DNA of 9,369 nt from Shewanella sp. Its GTDB lineage: Bacteria > Pseudomonadota > Gammaproteobacteria > Enterobacterales > Shewanellaceae. The notes beneath the pieces are model-generated. The model was not told the origin of the DNA. It did not search any database and saw nothing but the letters and a program-made list of their open reading frames with translations. The stretch spans positions 1 to 9,369 of the forward strand of contig SDWK01000932.1 in NCBI GenBank assembly GCA_004195335.1, in the 5' to 3' direction. Position 1 is the first letter of the stretch, and each line of letters starts with the position of its first letter. The position numbers and the translations under genes were made by a program. This document shows, one piece after another, positions 1 to 6,484 of the stretch.

Positions 1-160
1 GTAACACAGCATCAAGTTGTTTTACCTTTGCTTACAAATAAACACATTCATCACACGGGGTTAGGTGATGTTCATACTCGAAAGAGACATAATTAATCAT
101 GATATGGACGGAATAAGGTTATATATTGAGTAGGGTTGGAATAGACACCAATTTACAGAT
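1..160. other. Intergenic sequence without a recognised gene
   Basis: I see no open reading frame with a credible start and ribosome binding site on either strand, and no tRNA-like fold. The only structure noticed is a 6-bp inverted repeat, CATCAC at 49-54 and GTGATG at 65-70, with a 10-base loop and no following T-run. It may be the control region of a gene beyond the left edge. In E. coli purC follows bamC, but nothing resembling purC is visible here. Confidence 0.5.
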
Positions 161-164
161 GTGA

Positions 165-188
165 AAAAGGAGGCATAAGCCTCCTTTT
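165..188 (-). terminator. Rho-independent terminator of the dapA-bamC operon
   Basis: The stem AAAAGGAGGC (165-174) and GCCTCCTTTT (179-188) is perfectly complementary with a 4-base loop. Read on the minus strand, the GC-rich core is followed by five T residues (168-164). It lies about 22 bases after the bamC stop codon, as expected for an operon end. On the plus strand the T-run is four bases, so weaker termination in that direction is possible. Confidence 0.88.
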
Positions 189-210
189 AATTAGATACAG
201 CAGAAACTAA

Positions 211-1332
211 CTATCGAATTTTACGATCTTCTTGCATAAGCTCTGAGAAACCATCATATATAGCTTCAACTACAAGATTATCCAATGGCTTATCTTCTGA
301 GTTATGGAGATAGATTCGCGTCTTCTTCTCACTCTCATCTTCTTTTAGTAAGAGTCGATATGAACCTTCCTCAACAGGGAGTTTCTTTTCGTTCCATAAT
401 GAACTCCAGAAACCAGAATCGTCGTTAACATTGATATAATAAAGACCTTTATTGCTATCCATATCAACTATTTCAAAACCCATTTCCGGTAACACGATAC
501 GTAATCGATCCCAGGTACGCTGGTACGGTGCTTCAGCTAACCAATAAGATTCTTCTGCCGCTTCGCCTTCGATACTTGCAGGCGCACCTTTTACGATACC
601 GACGTCGATGCCCAGACTCTCTCTGAGACGTTTAGCTTTAATAGACTGAGCTCGCTTGACACTCATGTAGGCAACAGCATTATTCAACATATCAATCGTA
701 TAGCGACGTTTATCTTCGCCACTCAAGATAATATCTTGCTGCTCACCATCAAAGCTTTCTTCATGTTCAATCAGGTTAATGGCGATGTGACCACTTCGGC
801 CATGGGGACGAACATCCACTTTAAACTGATAGCGTTGACGAAGTTGATAGACCTCATCACTGCTCCAAAAGCTTGAATCGATAACCTCTTGGTTTTCGAT
901 CCAATCCGTCTCTAATAAGCCTTTGTCATAATCGTCACTTAGCACGGTTATGGACTGACTAGCCAAATAATTCTTAAGAACGGTATAGAGTTCTAGTTTA
1001 AGATCGGTGTCATTATCGAGAGATTCAACAACAATCTTAATGTTATCGCCACCTTCTTCGACATGCGTGCCTTCCGCCATGGGTAATACTTGCAATGGCG
1101 GTCTGATATCCAGCAGATTTCCCACTAATTTGTCATCAAGCTTTGGGTTCAGCTTTGGAATAGCATACTCATTACTATATTTAGGAGTATTTAACCCTTC
1201 AGGAATAATCAAAGCGGATTGCACTTTCACATTGGTATATTCATCCCCACCGTTCGCTTGCCTGCGTTCAACCGGTGAACTACAAGCCGTAACGGCTGCG
1301 ATGAGAACTAAAGGAGTCACTTGCTTTAACAT
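211..1332 (-). CDS. bamC: Outer membrane protein assembly factor BamC (NlpB), lipoprotein
   Basis: BamC is a lipoprotein subunit of the Bam complex that folds and inserts beta-barrel proteins into the outer membrane. It binds BamD through a long unstructured N-terminal tail. The 373-residue product opens with a short hydrophobic signal and a lipobox, V14-T15-A16-C17. Ser follows the acylated Cys, as expected for outer-membrane sorting. Residues about 40-85 match the conserved BamD-binding tail, with IPEGL, YSNEYAIP and LDIRPP motifs. The remainder fits two helix-grip domains, roughly 98-235 and 265-373. It is somewhat longer than E. coli BamC (344 residues). The start lies 3 bases after the dapA stop, and a GAGG about 11 bases upstream falls inside the last dapA codons, suggesting translational coupling. 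The gene is complete and ends at the terminator at 165-188. Confidence 0.93.
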   Translation of the reverse strand: MLKQVTPLVLIAAVTACSSPVERRQANGGDEYTNVKVQSALIIPEGLNTPKYSNEYAIPKLNPKLDDKLVGNLLDIRPPLQVLPMAEGTHVEEGGDNIKIVVESLDNDTDLKLELYTVLKNYLASQSITVLSDDYDKGLLETDWIENQEVIDSSFWSSDEVYQLRQRYQFKVDVRPHGRSGHIAINLIEHEESFDGEQQDIILSGEDKRRYTIDMLNNAVAYMSVKRAQSIKAKRLRESLGIDVGIVKGAPASIEGEAAEESYWLAEAPYQRTWDRLRIVLPEMGFEIVDMDSNKGLYYINVNDDSGFWSSLWNEKKLPVEEGSYRLLLKEDESEKKTRIYLHNSEDKPLDNLVVEAIYDGFSELMQEDRKIR

Positions 1333-1335
1333 CTA

Positions 1336-2220
1336 TTATTTAACCTCTATTCGAGCATTTTTCATTGCATCTAACAACAGACCATGAAACTCAGTAGAAA
1401 GTTCCGTTAAAGGCAAACGTATATGACCTTGGCTGATTAGACCCATTCTATGAACAGCCCACTTCACGGGTATGGGATTGGCTTCGCAAAACAGCGCGCT
1501 AAAGAGTCCCTTGATTGAATCTTCGGCAGCCATAGCCGCCTGAACATTACCCGCTAACGCAGCGTCACACATTATTTTAAACTGTTTCGGTACTATGTTA
1601 TTCGCCACCGAAATTACACCATCGCCGCCCAGAGCCAAAAACTCTCTCGCCGTGGCATCATCACCGCTATAGAGGAGAAAATCATCCCCACACAGCTCAC
1701 GCAGACGTTTGACACGCGTAATGTCACCGGTTGCTTCCTTGACACCGATAATATTCGGCACCTCGGCAAGTTCAGCCACCGTCTCCGGCAACATATCAAC
1801 AGCGGTTCGACCGGGAACGTTATAGAGTATCTGAGGAATGTCAGTGCTCGCGGCAATCGCCTTGTAGTGCGCGATGATCCCTTTAGGACTCGGTTTGTTG
1901 TAATAAGGAGTAACACCCAACATCGCGGCAACACCGAGTTTAGACTGAGCTTTAGTCAACTCAATGGCTTCGGCCGTGGCATTACCACCATTGCCGCCAA
2001 TCACAGGTAACCTACCCGCGGCAAACTTGACGGTTTGAGAGACCACTTCGATATGTTCAGGAATTGGAAGAGTAGCAGACTCACCAGTGGTGCCTACGGC
2101 AACGATGGCATCTGTACCTTCAGCAATATGGTACTCGACTAAATTTTCTAGACTTTTGTAATCTACTGAGCCATCACTATTCATTGGTGTGATTAAGGCT
2201 ACGATGCTTCCGTTTATCAT
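1336..2220 (-). CDS. dapA: 4-hydroxy-tetrahydrodipicolinate synthase (DapA)
   Basis: DapA is a cytoplasmic enzyme that condenses pyruvate with aspartate semialdehyde in the first committed step to diaminopimelate and lysine. The 294-residue protein is full length. Numbering coincides with E. coli DapA: Schiff-base lysine K161 in GVKEATGD, proton-relay residues T44, T45, Y107 and Y133, and substrate-binding R138 in YNVPGRT. At the known lysine feedback site, S48, A49, H56, N80, E84 and Y106 are conserved, but position 53 is Ile where E. coli has His. Feedback inhibition may therefore be present but altered; that is inference. A GGGGAA ribosome binding site lies 6 bases before the ATG. It is the first gene of a minus-strand operon with bamC, the same pairing as in E. 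coli. Confidence 0.98.
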   Translation of the reverse strand: MINGSIVALITPMNSDGSVDYKSLENLVEYHIAEGTDAIVAVGTTGESATLPIPEHIEVVSQTVKFAAGRLPVIGGNGGNATAEAIELTKAQSKLGVAAMLGVTPYYNKPSPKGIIAHYKAIAASTDIPQILYNVPGRTAVDMLPETVAELAEVPNIIGVKEATGDITRVKRLRELCGDDFLLYSGDDATAREFLALGGDGVISVANNIVPKQFKIMCDAALAGNVQAAMAAEDSIKGLFSALFCEANPIPVKWAVHRMGLISQGHIRLPLTELSTEFHGLLLDAMKNARIEVK

Positions 2221-2249
2221 GTTAATTCCCCAAGAATTCAGGACTCGCT

Positions 2250-2278
2250 ATGGTACTGATGCTAACAGCTAAAAACAA
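2250..2278 (-). promoter_or_regulatory. Probable sigma70 promoter of dapA-bamC
   Basis: On the minus strand a -35-like TTGTTT (2278-2273; 3 of 6 consensus bases) and a -10-like TACCAT (2255-2250; 4 of 6) are separated by exactly 17 bases. The predicted start near 2243 gives a leader of about 22 bases carrying the GGGGAA ribosome binding site. The boxes are weak matches, so the call rests mainly on spacing and position. Confidence 0.4.
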
Positions 2279-2308
2279 GCATTTCAGCGTTTGGTTAGCG
2301 TTAAGTCT

Positions 2309-2335
2309 TTTTCATCATGAAAAGTATTCAATACT
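2309..2335. repeat. Two adjacent perfect palindromes upstream of dapA
   Basis: TTTTCAT-C-ATGAAAA (2309-2323) is followed directly by AGTATT-C-AATACT (2323-2335); they share base 2323. Each has a single central C. Neither has a T-run, so they are more likely protein-binding or structural sites than terminators. They lie about 65-90 bases upstream of the predicted dapA transcription start. The first contains a 13-base T-N11-A core (2310-2322), the general shape of a LysR-type regulator site. The regulator is unknown. Confidence 0.5.
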
Positions 2336-2516
2336 CTGGATGACAGATATAGCCAAACCGATTCATTATACAGACTCCAGAGCCTAACACTTTGAATACA
2401 CCAAGGCATAAGATGGGGATCTCATCTTGCGTAACTTATGGTAACATTAGCGACTGATATTAAACGTGCGGTTACATATTACGTTTTTTTATACTTCGAA
2501 TTAATAAGGAGAATTC
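2336..2516. other. Remainder of the dapA/gcvR divergent spacer
   Basis: This stretch holds more short inverted repeats. CTCTGGA (2334-2340) pairs with TCCAGAG (2376-2382). AAGATG (2410-2415) pairs with CATCTT (2423-2428). CATAAG (2407-2412) pairs with CTTATG (2435-2440), and the last two pairings are mutually exclusive. GTAAC occurs at 2431-2435 and 2441-2445, one helical turn apart. A -10-like TATACT at 2490-2495 could serve gcvR, but no convincing -35 box lies 16-18 bases upstream. I see no glycine or lysine riboswitch core. Confidence 0.4.
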
Positions 2517-3056
2517 ATGTCCAACCATCTTGTTGTTACTGCGCTGGGCGCCGATCGCCCTGGAATTGTCAGTAGATTTGCAAGACTTGCAAGTGAATGC
2601 GACTGCGATATTGTCGACAGTCGAATGGCCTTATTTGGTAACGAATTTACATTAATTATGATGCTTTCCGGCTCTTGGGCTTCCATTACTAAGATGGAAA
2701 CTAATCTTCCGAGTCTCAGCGTCGAACTCGAGTTAATGACGGTAATGAAGCGTAGTTCTAAACATACTGCTCAAAATTACATTTCCAGACTCGAAGTCAC
2801 TTTCAGCGGTAGCAACCAACGCGGCACCATGAAGAAGATAACTCAATTCCTCGCCGACCGCTCCCTGGACCTGGCTGCAGTGAGATCCCATGCCGATGAA
2901 GATGACCAAGGTGACCCTTCTCAAAACGTTTTCCTCACCATTAATGTACCAGAGAAAGTTGACCTGGATAAATTGGAAACCAGCATTAATGAACTCGCTG
3001 ATGAGGTCGCGTTAGACTGCAGCATTAAACGCATGCAAGGCATAACATCAGAATAA
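2517..3056 (+). CDS. gcvR: Glycine cleavage system transcriptional repressor GcvR (tandem ACT domains)
   Basis: GcvR works with GcvA in enterobacteria to repress the glycine cleavage operon gcvTHP when glycine is low. It has no DNA-binding domain and is thought to act by protein contact. The 179-residue product has two ACT domains. The first spans about residues 3-75, with the ligand-loop motif GADRPGIV at 11-18. The second spans about 88-172 and begins YISRLEVTFSG. There is no helix-turn-helix. E. coli GcvR is about 190 residues, so this is full length. The ATG is preceded by a strong AAGGAGA ribosome binding site (2506-2512). bcp follows after 22 bases on the same strand, as in E. coli, so co-transcription is likely. 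The family call is firm; the exact role in this organism is inferred. Confidence 0.9.
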   Translation: MSNHLVVTALGADRPGIVSRFARLASECDCDIVDSRMALFGNEFTLIMMLSGSWASITKMETNLPSLSVELELMTVMKRSSKHTAQNYISRLEVTFSGSNQRGTMKKITQFLADRSLDLAAVRSHADEDDQGDPSQNVFLTINVPEKVDLDKLETSINELADEVALDCSIKRMQGITSE

Positions 3057-3078
3057 TCGACACCGCACAGGAAAACCA

Positions 3079-3549
3079 ATGAACACATTGATCAAAGGCG
3101 ACTTAGCTCCTTCTTTCACGCTTAAAAACCAAGACGACCAGCCGATCTCCTTATCACAATGCCTTGAGCAAGGACCGGTACTCGTTTATTTTTACCCAAA
3201 AGCGTCGACTCCAGGCTGTACTGTACAGGCTTGTGGATTAAGAGACAGTAAAACAGAGCTCAATAGCCTGAATGTGACGATATTAGGTATTAGCCCGGAT
3301 CCTGTGGCTAAACTGAGCCGTTTTGCCCAGAAACAGGAACTGAATTTTTCCCTGCTAAGCGATGAAGATCATGCCATCGCCGATGCATTCGGGGTATGGG
3401 GAGAAAAAAAGTTCATGGGTAAAGTCTATGACGGCATCCATAGACTGAGCTTCTTGATTGGCCAAGATGGCAAAGTCAGTCATGTATTCAATAAGTTTAA
3501 AACGAAAAACCATCACGATGTGGTACTTGATCATTTAAAAGGTTCTTAA
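3079..3549 (+). CDS. bcp: Thiol peroxidase Bcp (atypical 2-Cys peroxiredoxin, PrxQ type)
   Basis: Bcp reduces hydrogen peroxide and organic hydroperoxides in the cytoplasm using thioredoxin or glutaredoxin as donor. The 156-residue protein is full length. The peroxidatic cysteine is C47 in the PKASTPGCT motif, equivalent to PxxxTxxC. C52 lies five residues later, the position of the resolving cysteine in the PrxQ subfamily (C45 and C50 in E. coli Bcp). The thioredoxin fold is also indicated by VLVYFYPKA and by the later GVWGEKKFMGK and HRLSFLIG segments. An AGGA ribosome binding site lies about 6 bases before the ATG. It is the second gene of a likely gcvR-bcp unit ending at the terminator at 3556-3600. 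Confidence 0.96.
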   Translation: MNTLIKGDLAPSFTLKNQDDQPISLSQCLEQGPVLVYFYPKASTPGCTVQACGLRDSKTELNSLNVTILGISPDPVAKLSRFAQKQELNFSLLSDEDHAIADAFGVWGEKKFMGKVYDGIHRLSFLIGQDGKVSHVFNKFKTKNHHDVVLDHLKGS

Positions 3550-3555
3550 TTTTTA

Positions 3556-3600
3556 TACCACATAAAAATGCCCGCAAATAGCGGGCGTTTTTATGTGGTA
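3556..3600. terminator. Bidirectional rho-independent terminator between bcp and argO
   Basis: A 45-base inverted repeat spans the whole gap between the convergent genes. The outer arms TACCACAT (3556-3563) and ATGTGGTA (3593-3600) are perfect. A-run 3564-3568 pairs with T-run 3588-3592. The core GCCCGC (3570-3575) and GCGGGC (3581-3586) closes a 5-base loop. The only non-Watson-Crick position is T3569 opposite G3587, a wobble on the plus-strand transcript. A five-base T-run follows the GC core in both directions, so it should stop both transcripts. Confidence 0.95.
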
Positions 3601-3611
3601 ACAAGAAAAAA

Positions 3612-4220
3612 TTACAAGTAAGGCCAGATCAAGACCGCCGCAATAGTCCACATCGTCATGCAGATAAATCGGTCTAAGTAACTCCAAGCTTTAGGATTTT
3701 GAAACAGTGGACTTAAATATCTCGCCCCAAAACTTAAGCTGAAAAACCAAACAAACGATGCCAGCACCGCACCAGCACCAAATAATGGACGATCAACACC
3801 TTCAAACTGTGCACTAATACTACCAAGCAGTACTACCGTATCTAAATACAGATGAGGATTGAGAAAACTAATCCCAAGTGTCGTCAGTACCGCAGCCTTA
3901 AGCGTTTCAGTACCTTTCGTCGCCCCTGCTGATATTGTTTGCTCATTAAATGAAGACGCTAATGCCTTAGCACCATAACCCAACAAGAAGATCGCCCCAC
4001 CTATGCTGGCAATATCCTTAATCAAAGGAAAGGCTAATATCAAATGTCCAAGGCCTGCGACACCCGCCGTGATCATCAATGCATCGATTAATGAACATAG
4101 TGCGGCAATGGGTAAAGAGTGCGAACGCTTCAACCCTTGTTTGAGCACAAATGCGTTTTGGGCGCCTACCGCCATAATAAGGCTTCCGCCAATTCCTATA
4201 CCCTGAATAAATGCCTGCAT
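3612..4220 (-). CDS. argO: LysE-family amino acid exporter ArgO (arginine/lysine efflux)
   Basis: ArgO is an inner-membrane exporter of arginine and lysine analogues, expressed under ArgP control in E. coli. The 202-residue product has a six-segment hydrophobic profile typical of LysE. The N-terminal signature GAQNAFVLKQGL is at about residues 19-30, followed by a central LNPHLYLDTVVLLGS motif, both close to those of E. coli ArgO (211 residues). The ATG is preceded by GGA about 9 bases upstream, a modest ribosome binding site. It is divergent from argP across 131 bases, the usual layout of a LysR-type regulator and its target. Convergent bcp is separated by the 45-base terminator. Substrate range cannot be read from sequence; lysine rather than arginine could be the main substrate. 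Confidence 0.9.
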   Translation of the reverse strand: MQAFIQGIGIGGSLIMAVGAQNAFVLKQGLKRSHSLPIAALCSLIDALMITAGVAGLGHLILAFPLIKDIASIGGAIFLLGYGAKALASSFNEQTISAGATKGTETLKAAVLTTLGISFLNPHLYLDTVVLLGSISAQFEGVDRPLFGAGAVLASFVWFFSLSFGARYLSPLFQNPKAWSYLDRFICMTMWTIAAVLIWPYL

Positions 4221-4297
4221 CTGTGTTGTTCCAATGTCCTACTACTAATTGCTCGCAAGCTTACCTAAACAATAAAAATAAATATAACTAATGTTTT

Positions 4298-4322
4298 TTA
4301 TGGTGTATAAGTAAAACTTATA
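4298..4322. promoter_or_regulatory. Candidate ArgP operator in the argO-argP divergent spacer
   Basis: TTATGGTGTATAA (4298-4310) is a T-N11-A motif with arms TTAT and ATAA. It overlaps a perfect 17-base palindrome, TATAAGT-AAA-ACTTATA (4306-4322), whose core 4308-4320 is a second T-N11-A. The two T-N11-A boxes are offset by 10 bases, one helical turn. LysR-type regulators typically bind such sites in divergent spacers. The palindrome overlaps the argP -10 box, suggesting autoregulation, and lies about 80-100 bases upstream of the argO start. ArgP as the binder is inferred from position only. Confidence 0.55.
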
Positions 4323-4324
4323 AT
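4319..4324 (+). promoter_or_regulatory. Probable argP -10 box
   Basis: TATAAT is a perfect sigma70 -10 hexamer. The bases 16-18 upstream (around 4295-4302) are T-rich with no good -35, as often seen for regulated promoters. Transcription would start near 4331, leaving a leader of about 20 bases to the TTG at 4352. It overlaps the right arm of the palindrome at 4306-4322. Confidence 0.6.
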
Positions 4325-4339
4325 AGACCGTTGATTTGT

Positions 4340-4344
4340 GGAGA
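4340..4344 (+). promoter_or_regulatory. Ribosome binding site deciding the argP start
   Basis: GGAGA lies 7 bases before the TTG at 4352 and downstream of the other in-frame TTG at 4331. It can serve only the 4352 start, so the reading frame should begin there. Confidence 0.75.
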
Positions 4345-4351
4345 AGCTACT

Positions 4352-5239
4352 TTGATCGATTACGCACATCTACGCGCCCTATCAATCGTTATCTCTGAAG
4401 GAGGGTTCGATCGCGCGGCTAAAGTGCTGTGCATCACACAACCTGCCGTTTCTCAGAGAATTAAATTGCTTGAGGAGAGGGTTGGACAGGCCTTAGTGAT
4501 CCGCTCAACCCCAGTGGAAGCGACCCCGATGGGGAAAAGATTACTGAGGCACTACTCACAAGTGCAACTTTTGGAGAGTGAATTAAGTGTTGAGATGGAT
4601 GCTGACGATCCTAAGCTTCCTACTATCGTTAAAATAGCCGTTAATGCTGACAGTCTGGCCACATGGTTTCTTCCGGCTCTATGTGAGGTATTTAAACGTC
4701 ATCAGTGGTTATTGGAATTGATTATTGATGATGAGTCTTATACACATAATCTACTTAAAAACGGTGAGGCAGTAGGCTGTGTCACCACGACCCAAGCCCC
4801 TTTGACTGGATGTAGCAGCGAATATCTGGGGGAAATGGAATACTTATGTGTCGCAACGCCTGAGTTCATTCAAACATATTTTCCGGTCAATATTACTCAA
4901 ACATCACTCGAAAGGGCCCCCGCGGTTGTCTTTTCAACTAAAGATAAGCTGCATGAAAAATACCTGAGTAAATACTTCAAAATGCCCCCGGGGAGTTGGC
5001 GAGAACATAAAATCCCGTCATCGGAGAGCTTTCTCGATGCCATCATACAGGGATTAGGTTACGGATTAGTTGGACACCTTCAAGCAGAACCCTTGCTTGA
5101 AAAAGGCATACTTGTAGAAATAACACCAGCAAAAAGGAAGCGGGTGCCTCTCTATTGGCAACATTGGAATATAAAGGCTAAACAAACGACGATCGTTTAC
5201 CGTGCTCTGGCTGTCACGGCAAAACAGTCTCTGTATTAG
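4352..5239 (+). CDS. argP: LysR-type transcriptional regulator ArgP (IciA)
   Basis: ArgP is a dimeric LysR-type regulator that senses lysine and arginine. In E. coli it activates argO with arginine and several lysine-pathway genes when lysine is scarce. From TTG at 4352 the product is 295 residues (E. coli 297). It begins MIDYAHLRALSIV, aligning with the E. coli N-terminus. The winged helix-turn-helix is at about 2-60, with the recognition segment CITQPAVSQRIKLLEE. The effector domain (about 90-290) contains the ArgP-like signature VNADSLATWFLPAL and a later PPGSWREH / SSESFLDAI stretch. An upstream in-frame TTG at 4331 would add seven residues, but it coincides with the predicted transcription start and has no ribosome binding site. 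The gene is divergent from argO and ends before the terminator at 5328-5351. Confidence 0.92.
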   Translation: MIDYAHLRALSIVISEGGFDRAAKVLCITQPAVSQRIKLLEERVGQALVIRSTPVEATPMGKRLLRHYSQVQLLESELSVEMDADDPKLPTIVKIAVNADSLATWFLPALCEVFKRHQWLLELIIDDESYTHNLLKNGEAVGCVTTTQAPLTGCSSEYLGEMEYLCVATPEFIQTYFPVNITQTSLERAPAVVFSTKDKLHEKYLSKYFKMPPGSWREHKIPSSESFLDAIIQGLGYGLVGHLQAEPLLEKGILVEITPAKRKRVPLYWQHWNIKAKQTTIVYRALAVTAKQSLY

Positions 5240-5327
5240 TGCAAAGGGAGGCTCTACCACGATTGGTGACACCGTCATATAAGACAGAATGATTAAGTCT
5301 AAGTCATTAAGCCTGAATCGTTAAAAC

Positions 5328-5351
5328 AAAAAAGGGGCAAAGCCCCTTTTT
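5328..5351. terminator. Bidirectional terminator between argP and perM
   Basis: GGGGC (5334-5338) and GCCCC (5342-5346) form a GC stem with a 3-base AAA loop. It is flanked by six A residues (5328-5333) and five T residues (5347-5351) that extend the stem. In both directions the GC stem is followed by a T-run, so it can end both argP and the perM unit. Confidence 0.9.
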
Positions 5352-5369
5352 CAATGACCCGATATATAG

Positions 5370-6455
5370 CTAGTCCGGTTGCGCCTCATTGACACTAGCT
5401 TGAGTGGTTGGTGTCGGCCAGGCATTTAACACCGCCTTCACCAGCGAGGCTAAAGGTATCGCGAAGAATACCCCCCACACTCCCCATAATCCGCCGAAGA
5501 TGAGTACGGCAGCAATAATAAACACCGGGTGCAGGTCGACCGCATCAGAGAACAGAATCGGGACCAATAAGTTACCATCCAAGGCTTGTATAATACCGTA
5601 ACCTAACATCAGATAACCAAATTCAGGGCTTATTCCCCATTGGAAAAATGCAACTAAGGCGATAGGCAATGTGACTAATGTTGCCCCAACATAGGGAATA
5701 AGCACTGACAGGCCCGTTAACACGCCGAGTAATGCCGCATACCTGAGATCCATGATGGCAAAGAAGAGGTAACTGACGACACCTATGATGACAATTTCAA
5801 TCACCTTGCCTCTAATATAATTAAAGATTTGCTGATTCATCTCGTACCACACTTTACGCGCTAGATCGCGATTTGTGGGTATAAAGCGTTTACTGCCTTT
5901 AAGTAATTCGTCTTTATCTTTTAAGAAAAAGAAAACTAATAGTGGAACTAAAATGGCATACACCATCAACACTAACAAAGATGCAGAGTAGCCTATTATT
6001 TGCTTACCGATATCGAGCAGATGTTGAGTATCGAGCATCTTCTTAAGCTCTGCAACCATGCCATCGAGTTGATCGGGGTTCACAAACTGTGGGTACTGAT
6101 TCACATATGTCTGTGCCGTTTGAAGTCCCTTATCCAGCATCGTCGGCAAATCAGTGATTAAGGCGACTCCCTGCTTCCATATACTGGGAACAAGACCAAA
6201 CGTGAGCAGTAACATTATGCCAATGAACAGGACTAACACTGCTGAGGCCGCTGTCGTCCGATTCATACCAATTTTAAGCATCTGGGCAACAGGCCATTCG
6301 AGTAGAAAGGCCAATACTAATGCCACCAATAATGGTGCTAACAAGCCACCAGCAAAATAAATTGCAAGGGCAATCCCCACCAAGATAAAAACTAAGGTTA
6401 CCGCCTGAGGATCGCTAAATCGCTCTTTATACCAAGTAGTCAACAAATTTAACAT
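5370..6455 (-). CDS. perM: AI-2E family transporter PerM
   Basis: This is an inner-membrane protein of the AI-2E exporter-like superfamily. The family includes TqsA and sodium/proton antiporters; the PerM subgroup has no firmly established substrate. The 361-residue protein (E. coli PerM 353) has paired hydrophobic helices near residues 17-56, another at about 67-91, a soluble loop at about 95-150, a helix at about 158-178, and a C-terminal membrane bundle from about 218 to 345. Family motifs include IPYVGA, the GNLLVPILFSDAVDLHP segment, and GGLWGVWGVFFAIPLA. A ribosome binding site AGGA (6466-6463) lies 7 bases before the ATG. It is 29 bases downstream of the TusA-like gene on the same strand, so the two probably share a transcript. 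Position next to divergent bepA matches E. coli. Confidence 0.92.
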   Translation of the reverse strand: MLNLLTTWYKERFSDPQAVTLVFILVGIALAIYFAGGLLAPLLVALVLAFLLEWPVAQMLKIGMNRTTAASAVLVLFIGIMLLLTFGLVPSIWKQGVALITDLPTMLDKGLQTAQTYVNQYPQFVNPDQLDGMVAELKKMLDTQHLLDIGKQIIGYSASLLVLMVYAILVPLLVFFFLKDKDELLKGSKRFIPTNRDLARKVWYEMNQQIFNYIRGKVIEIVIIGVVSYLFFAIMDLRYAALLGVLTGLSVLIPYVGATLVTLPIALVAFFQWGISPEFGYLMLGYGIIQALDGNLLVPILFSDAVDLHPVFIIAAVLIFGGLWGVWGVFFAIPLASLVKAVLNAWPTPTTQASVNEAQPD

Positions 6456-6484
6456 TAAAGATTCCTAAATTTTATATCCTAGTT

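Noticed and set aside
1007..1387. 126-codon plus-strand open frame antisense to bamC and dapA
   Set aside because: It lies opposite two well-supported genes, has no family features, and its composition follows from the opposite-strand codons.
1614..1934. 106-codon minus-strand frame inside dapA
   Set aside because: It is an out-of-frame shadow of dapA, rich in Arg and Cys, with no independent start signal.
2317..2332. ArgR box-like TGAA...TTCA upstream of dapA
   Set aside because: The half-sites are separated by 5 bases rather than the 6 expected for an ArgR box; the bases are better explained by the two adjacent palindromes.
2400..2516. Glycine riboswitch before gcvR or lysine riboswitch before dapA
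   Set aside because: No conserved riboswitch core or terminator with T-run was seen; only short unconnected hairpins are present.
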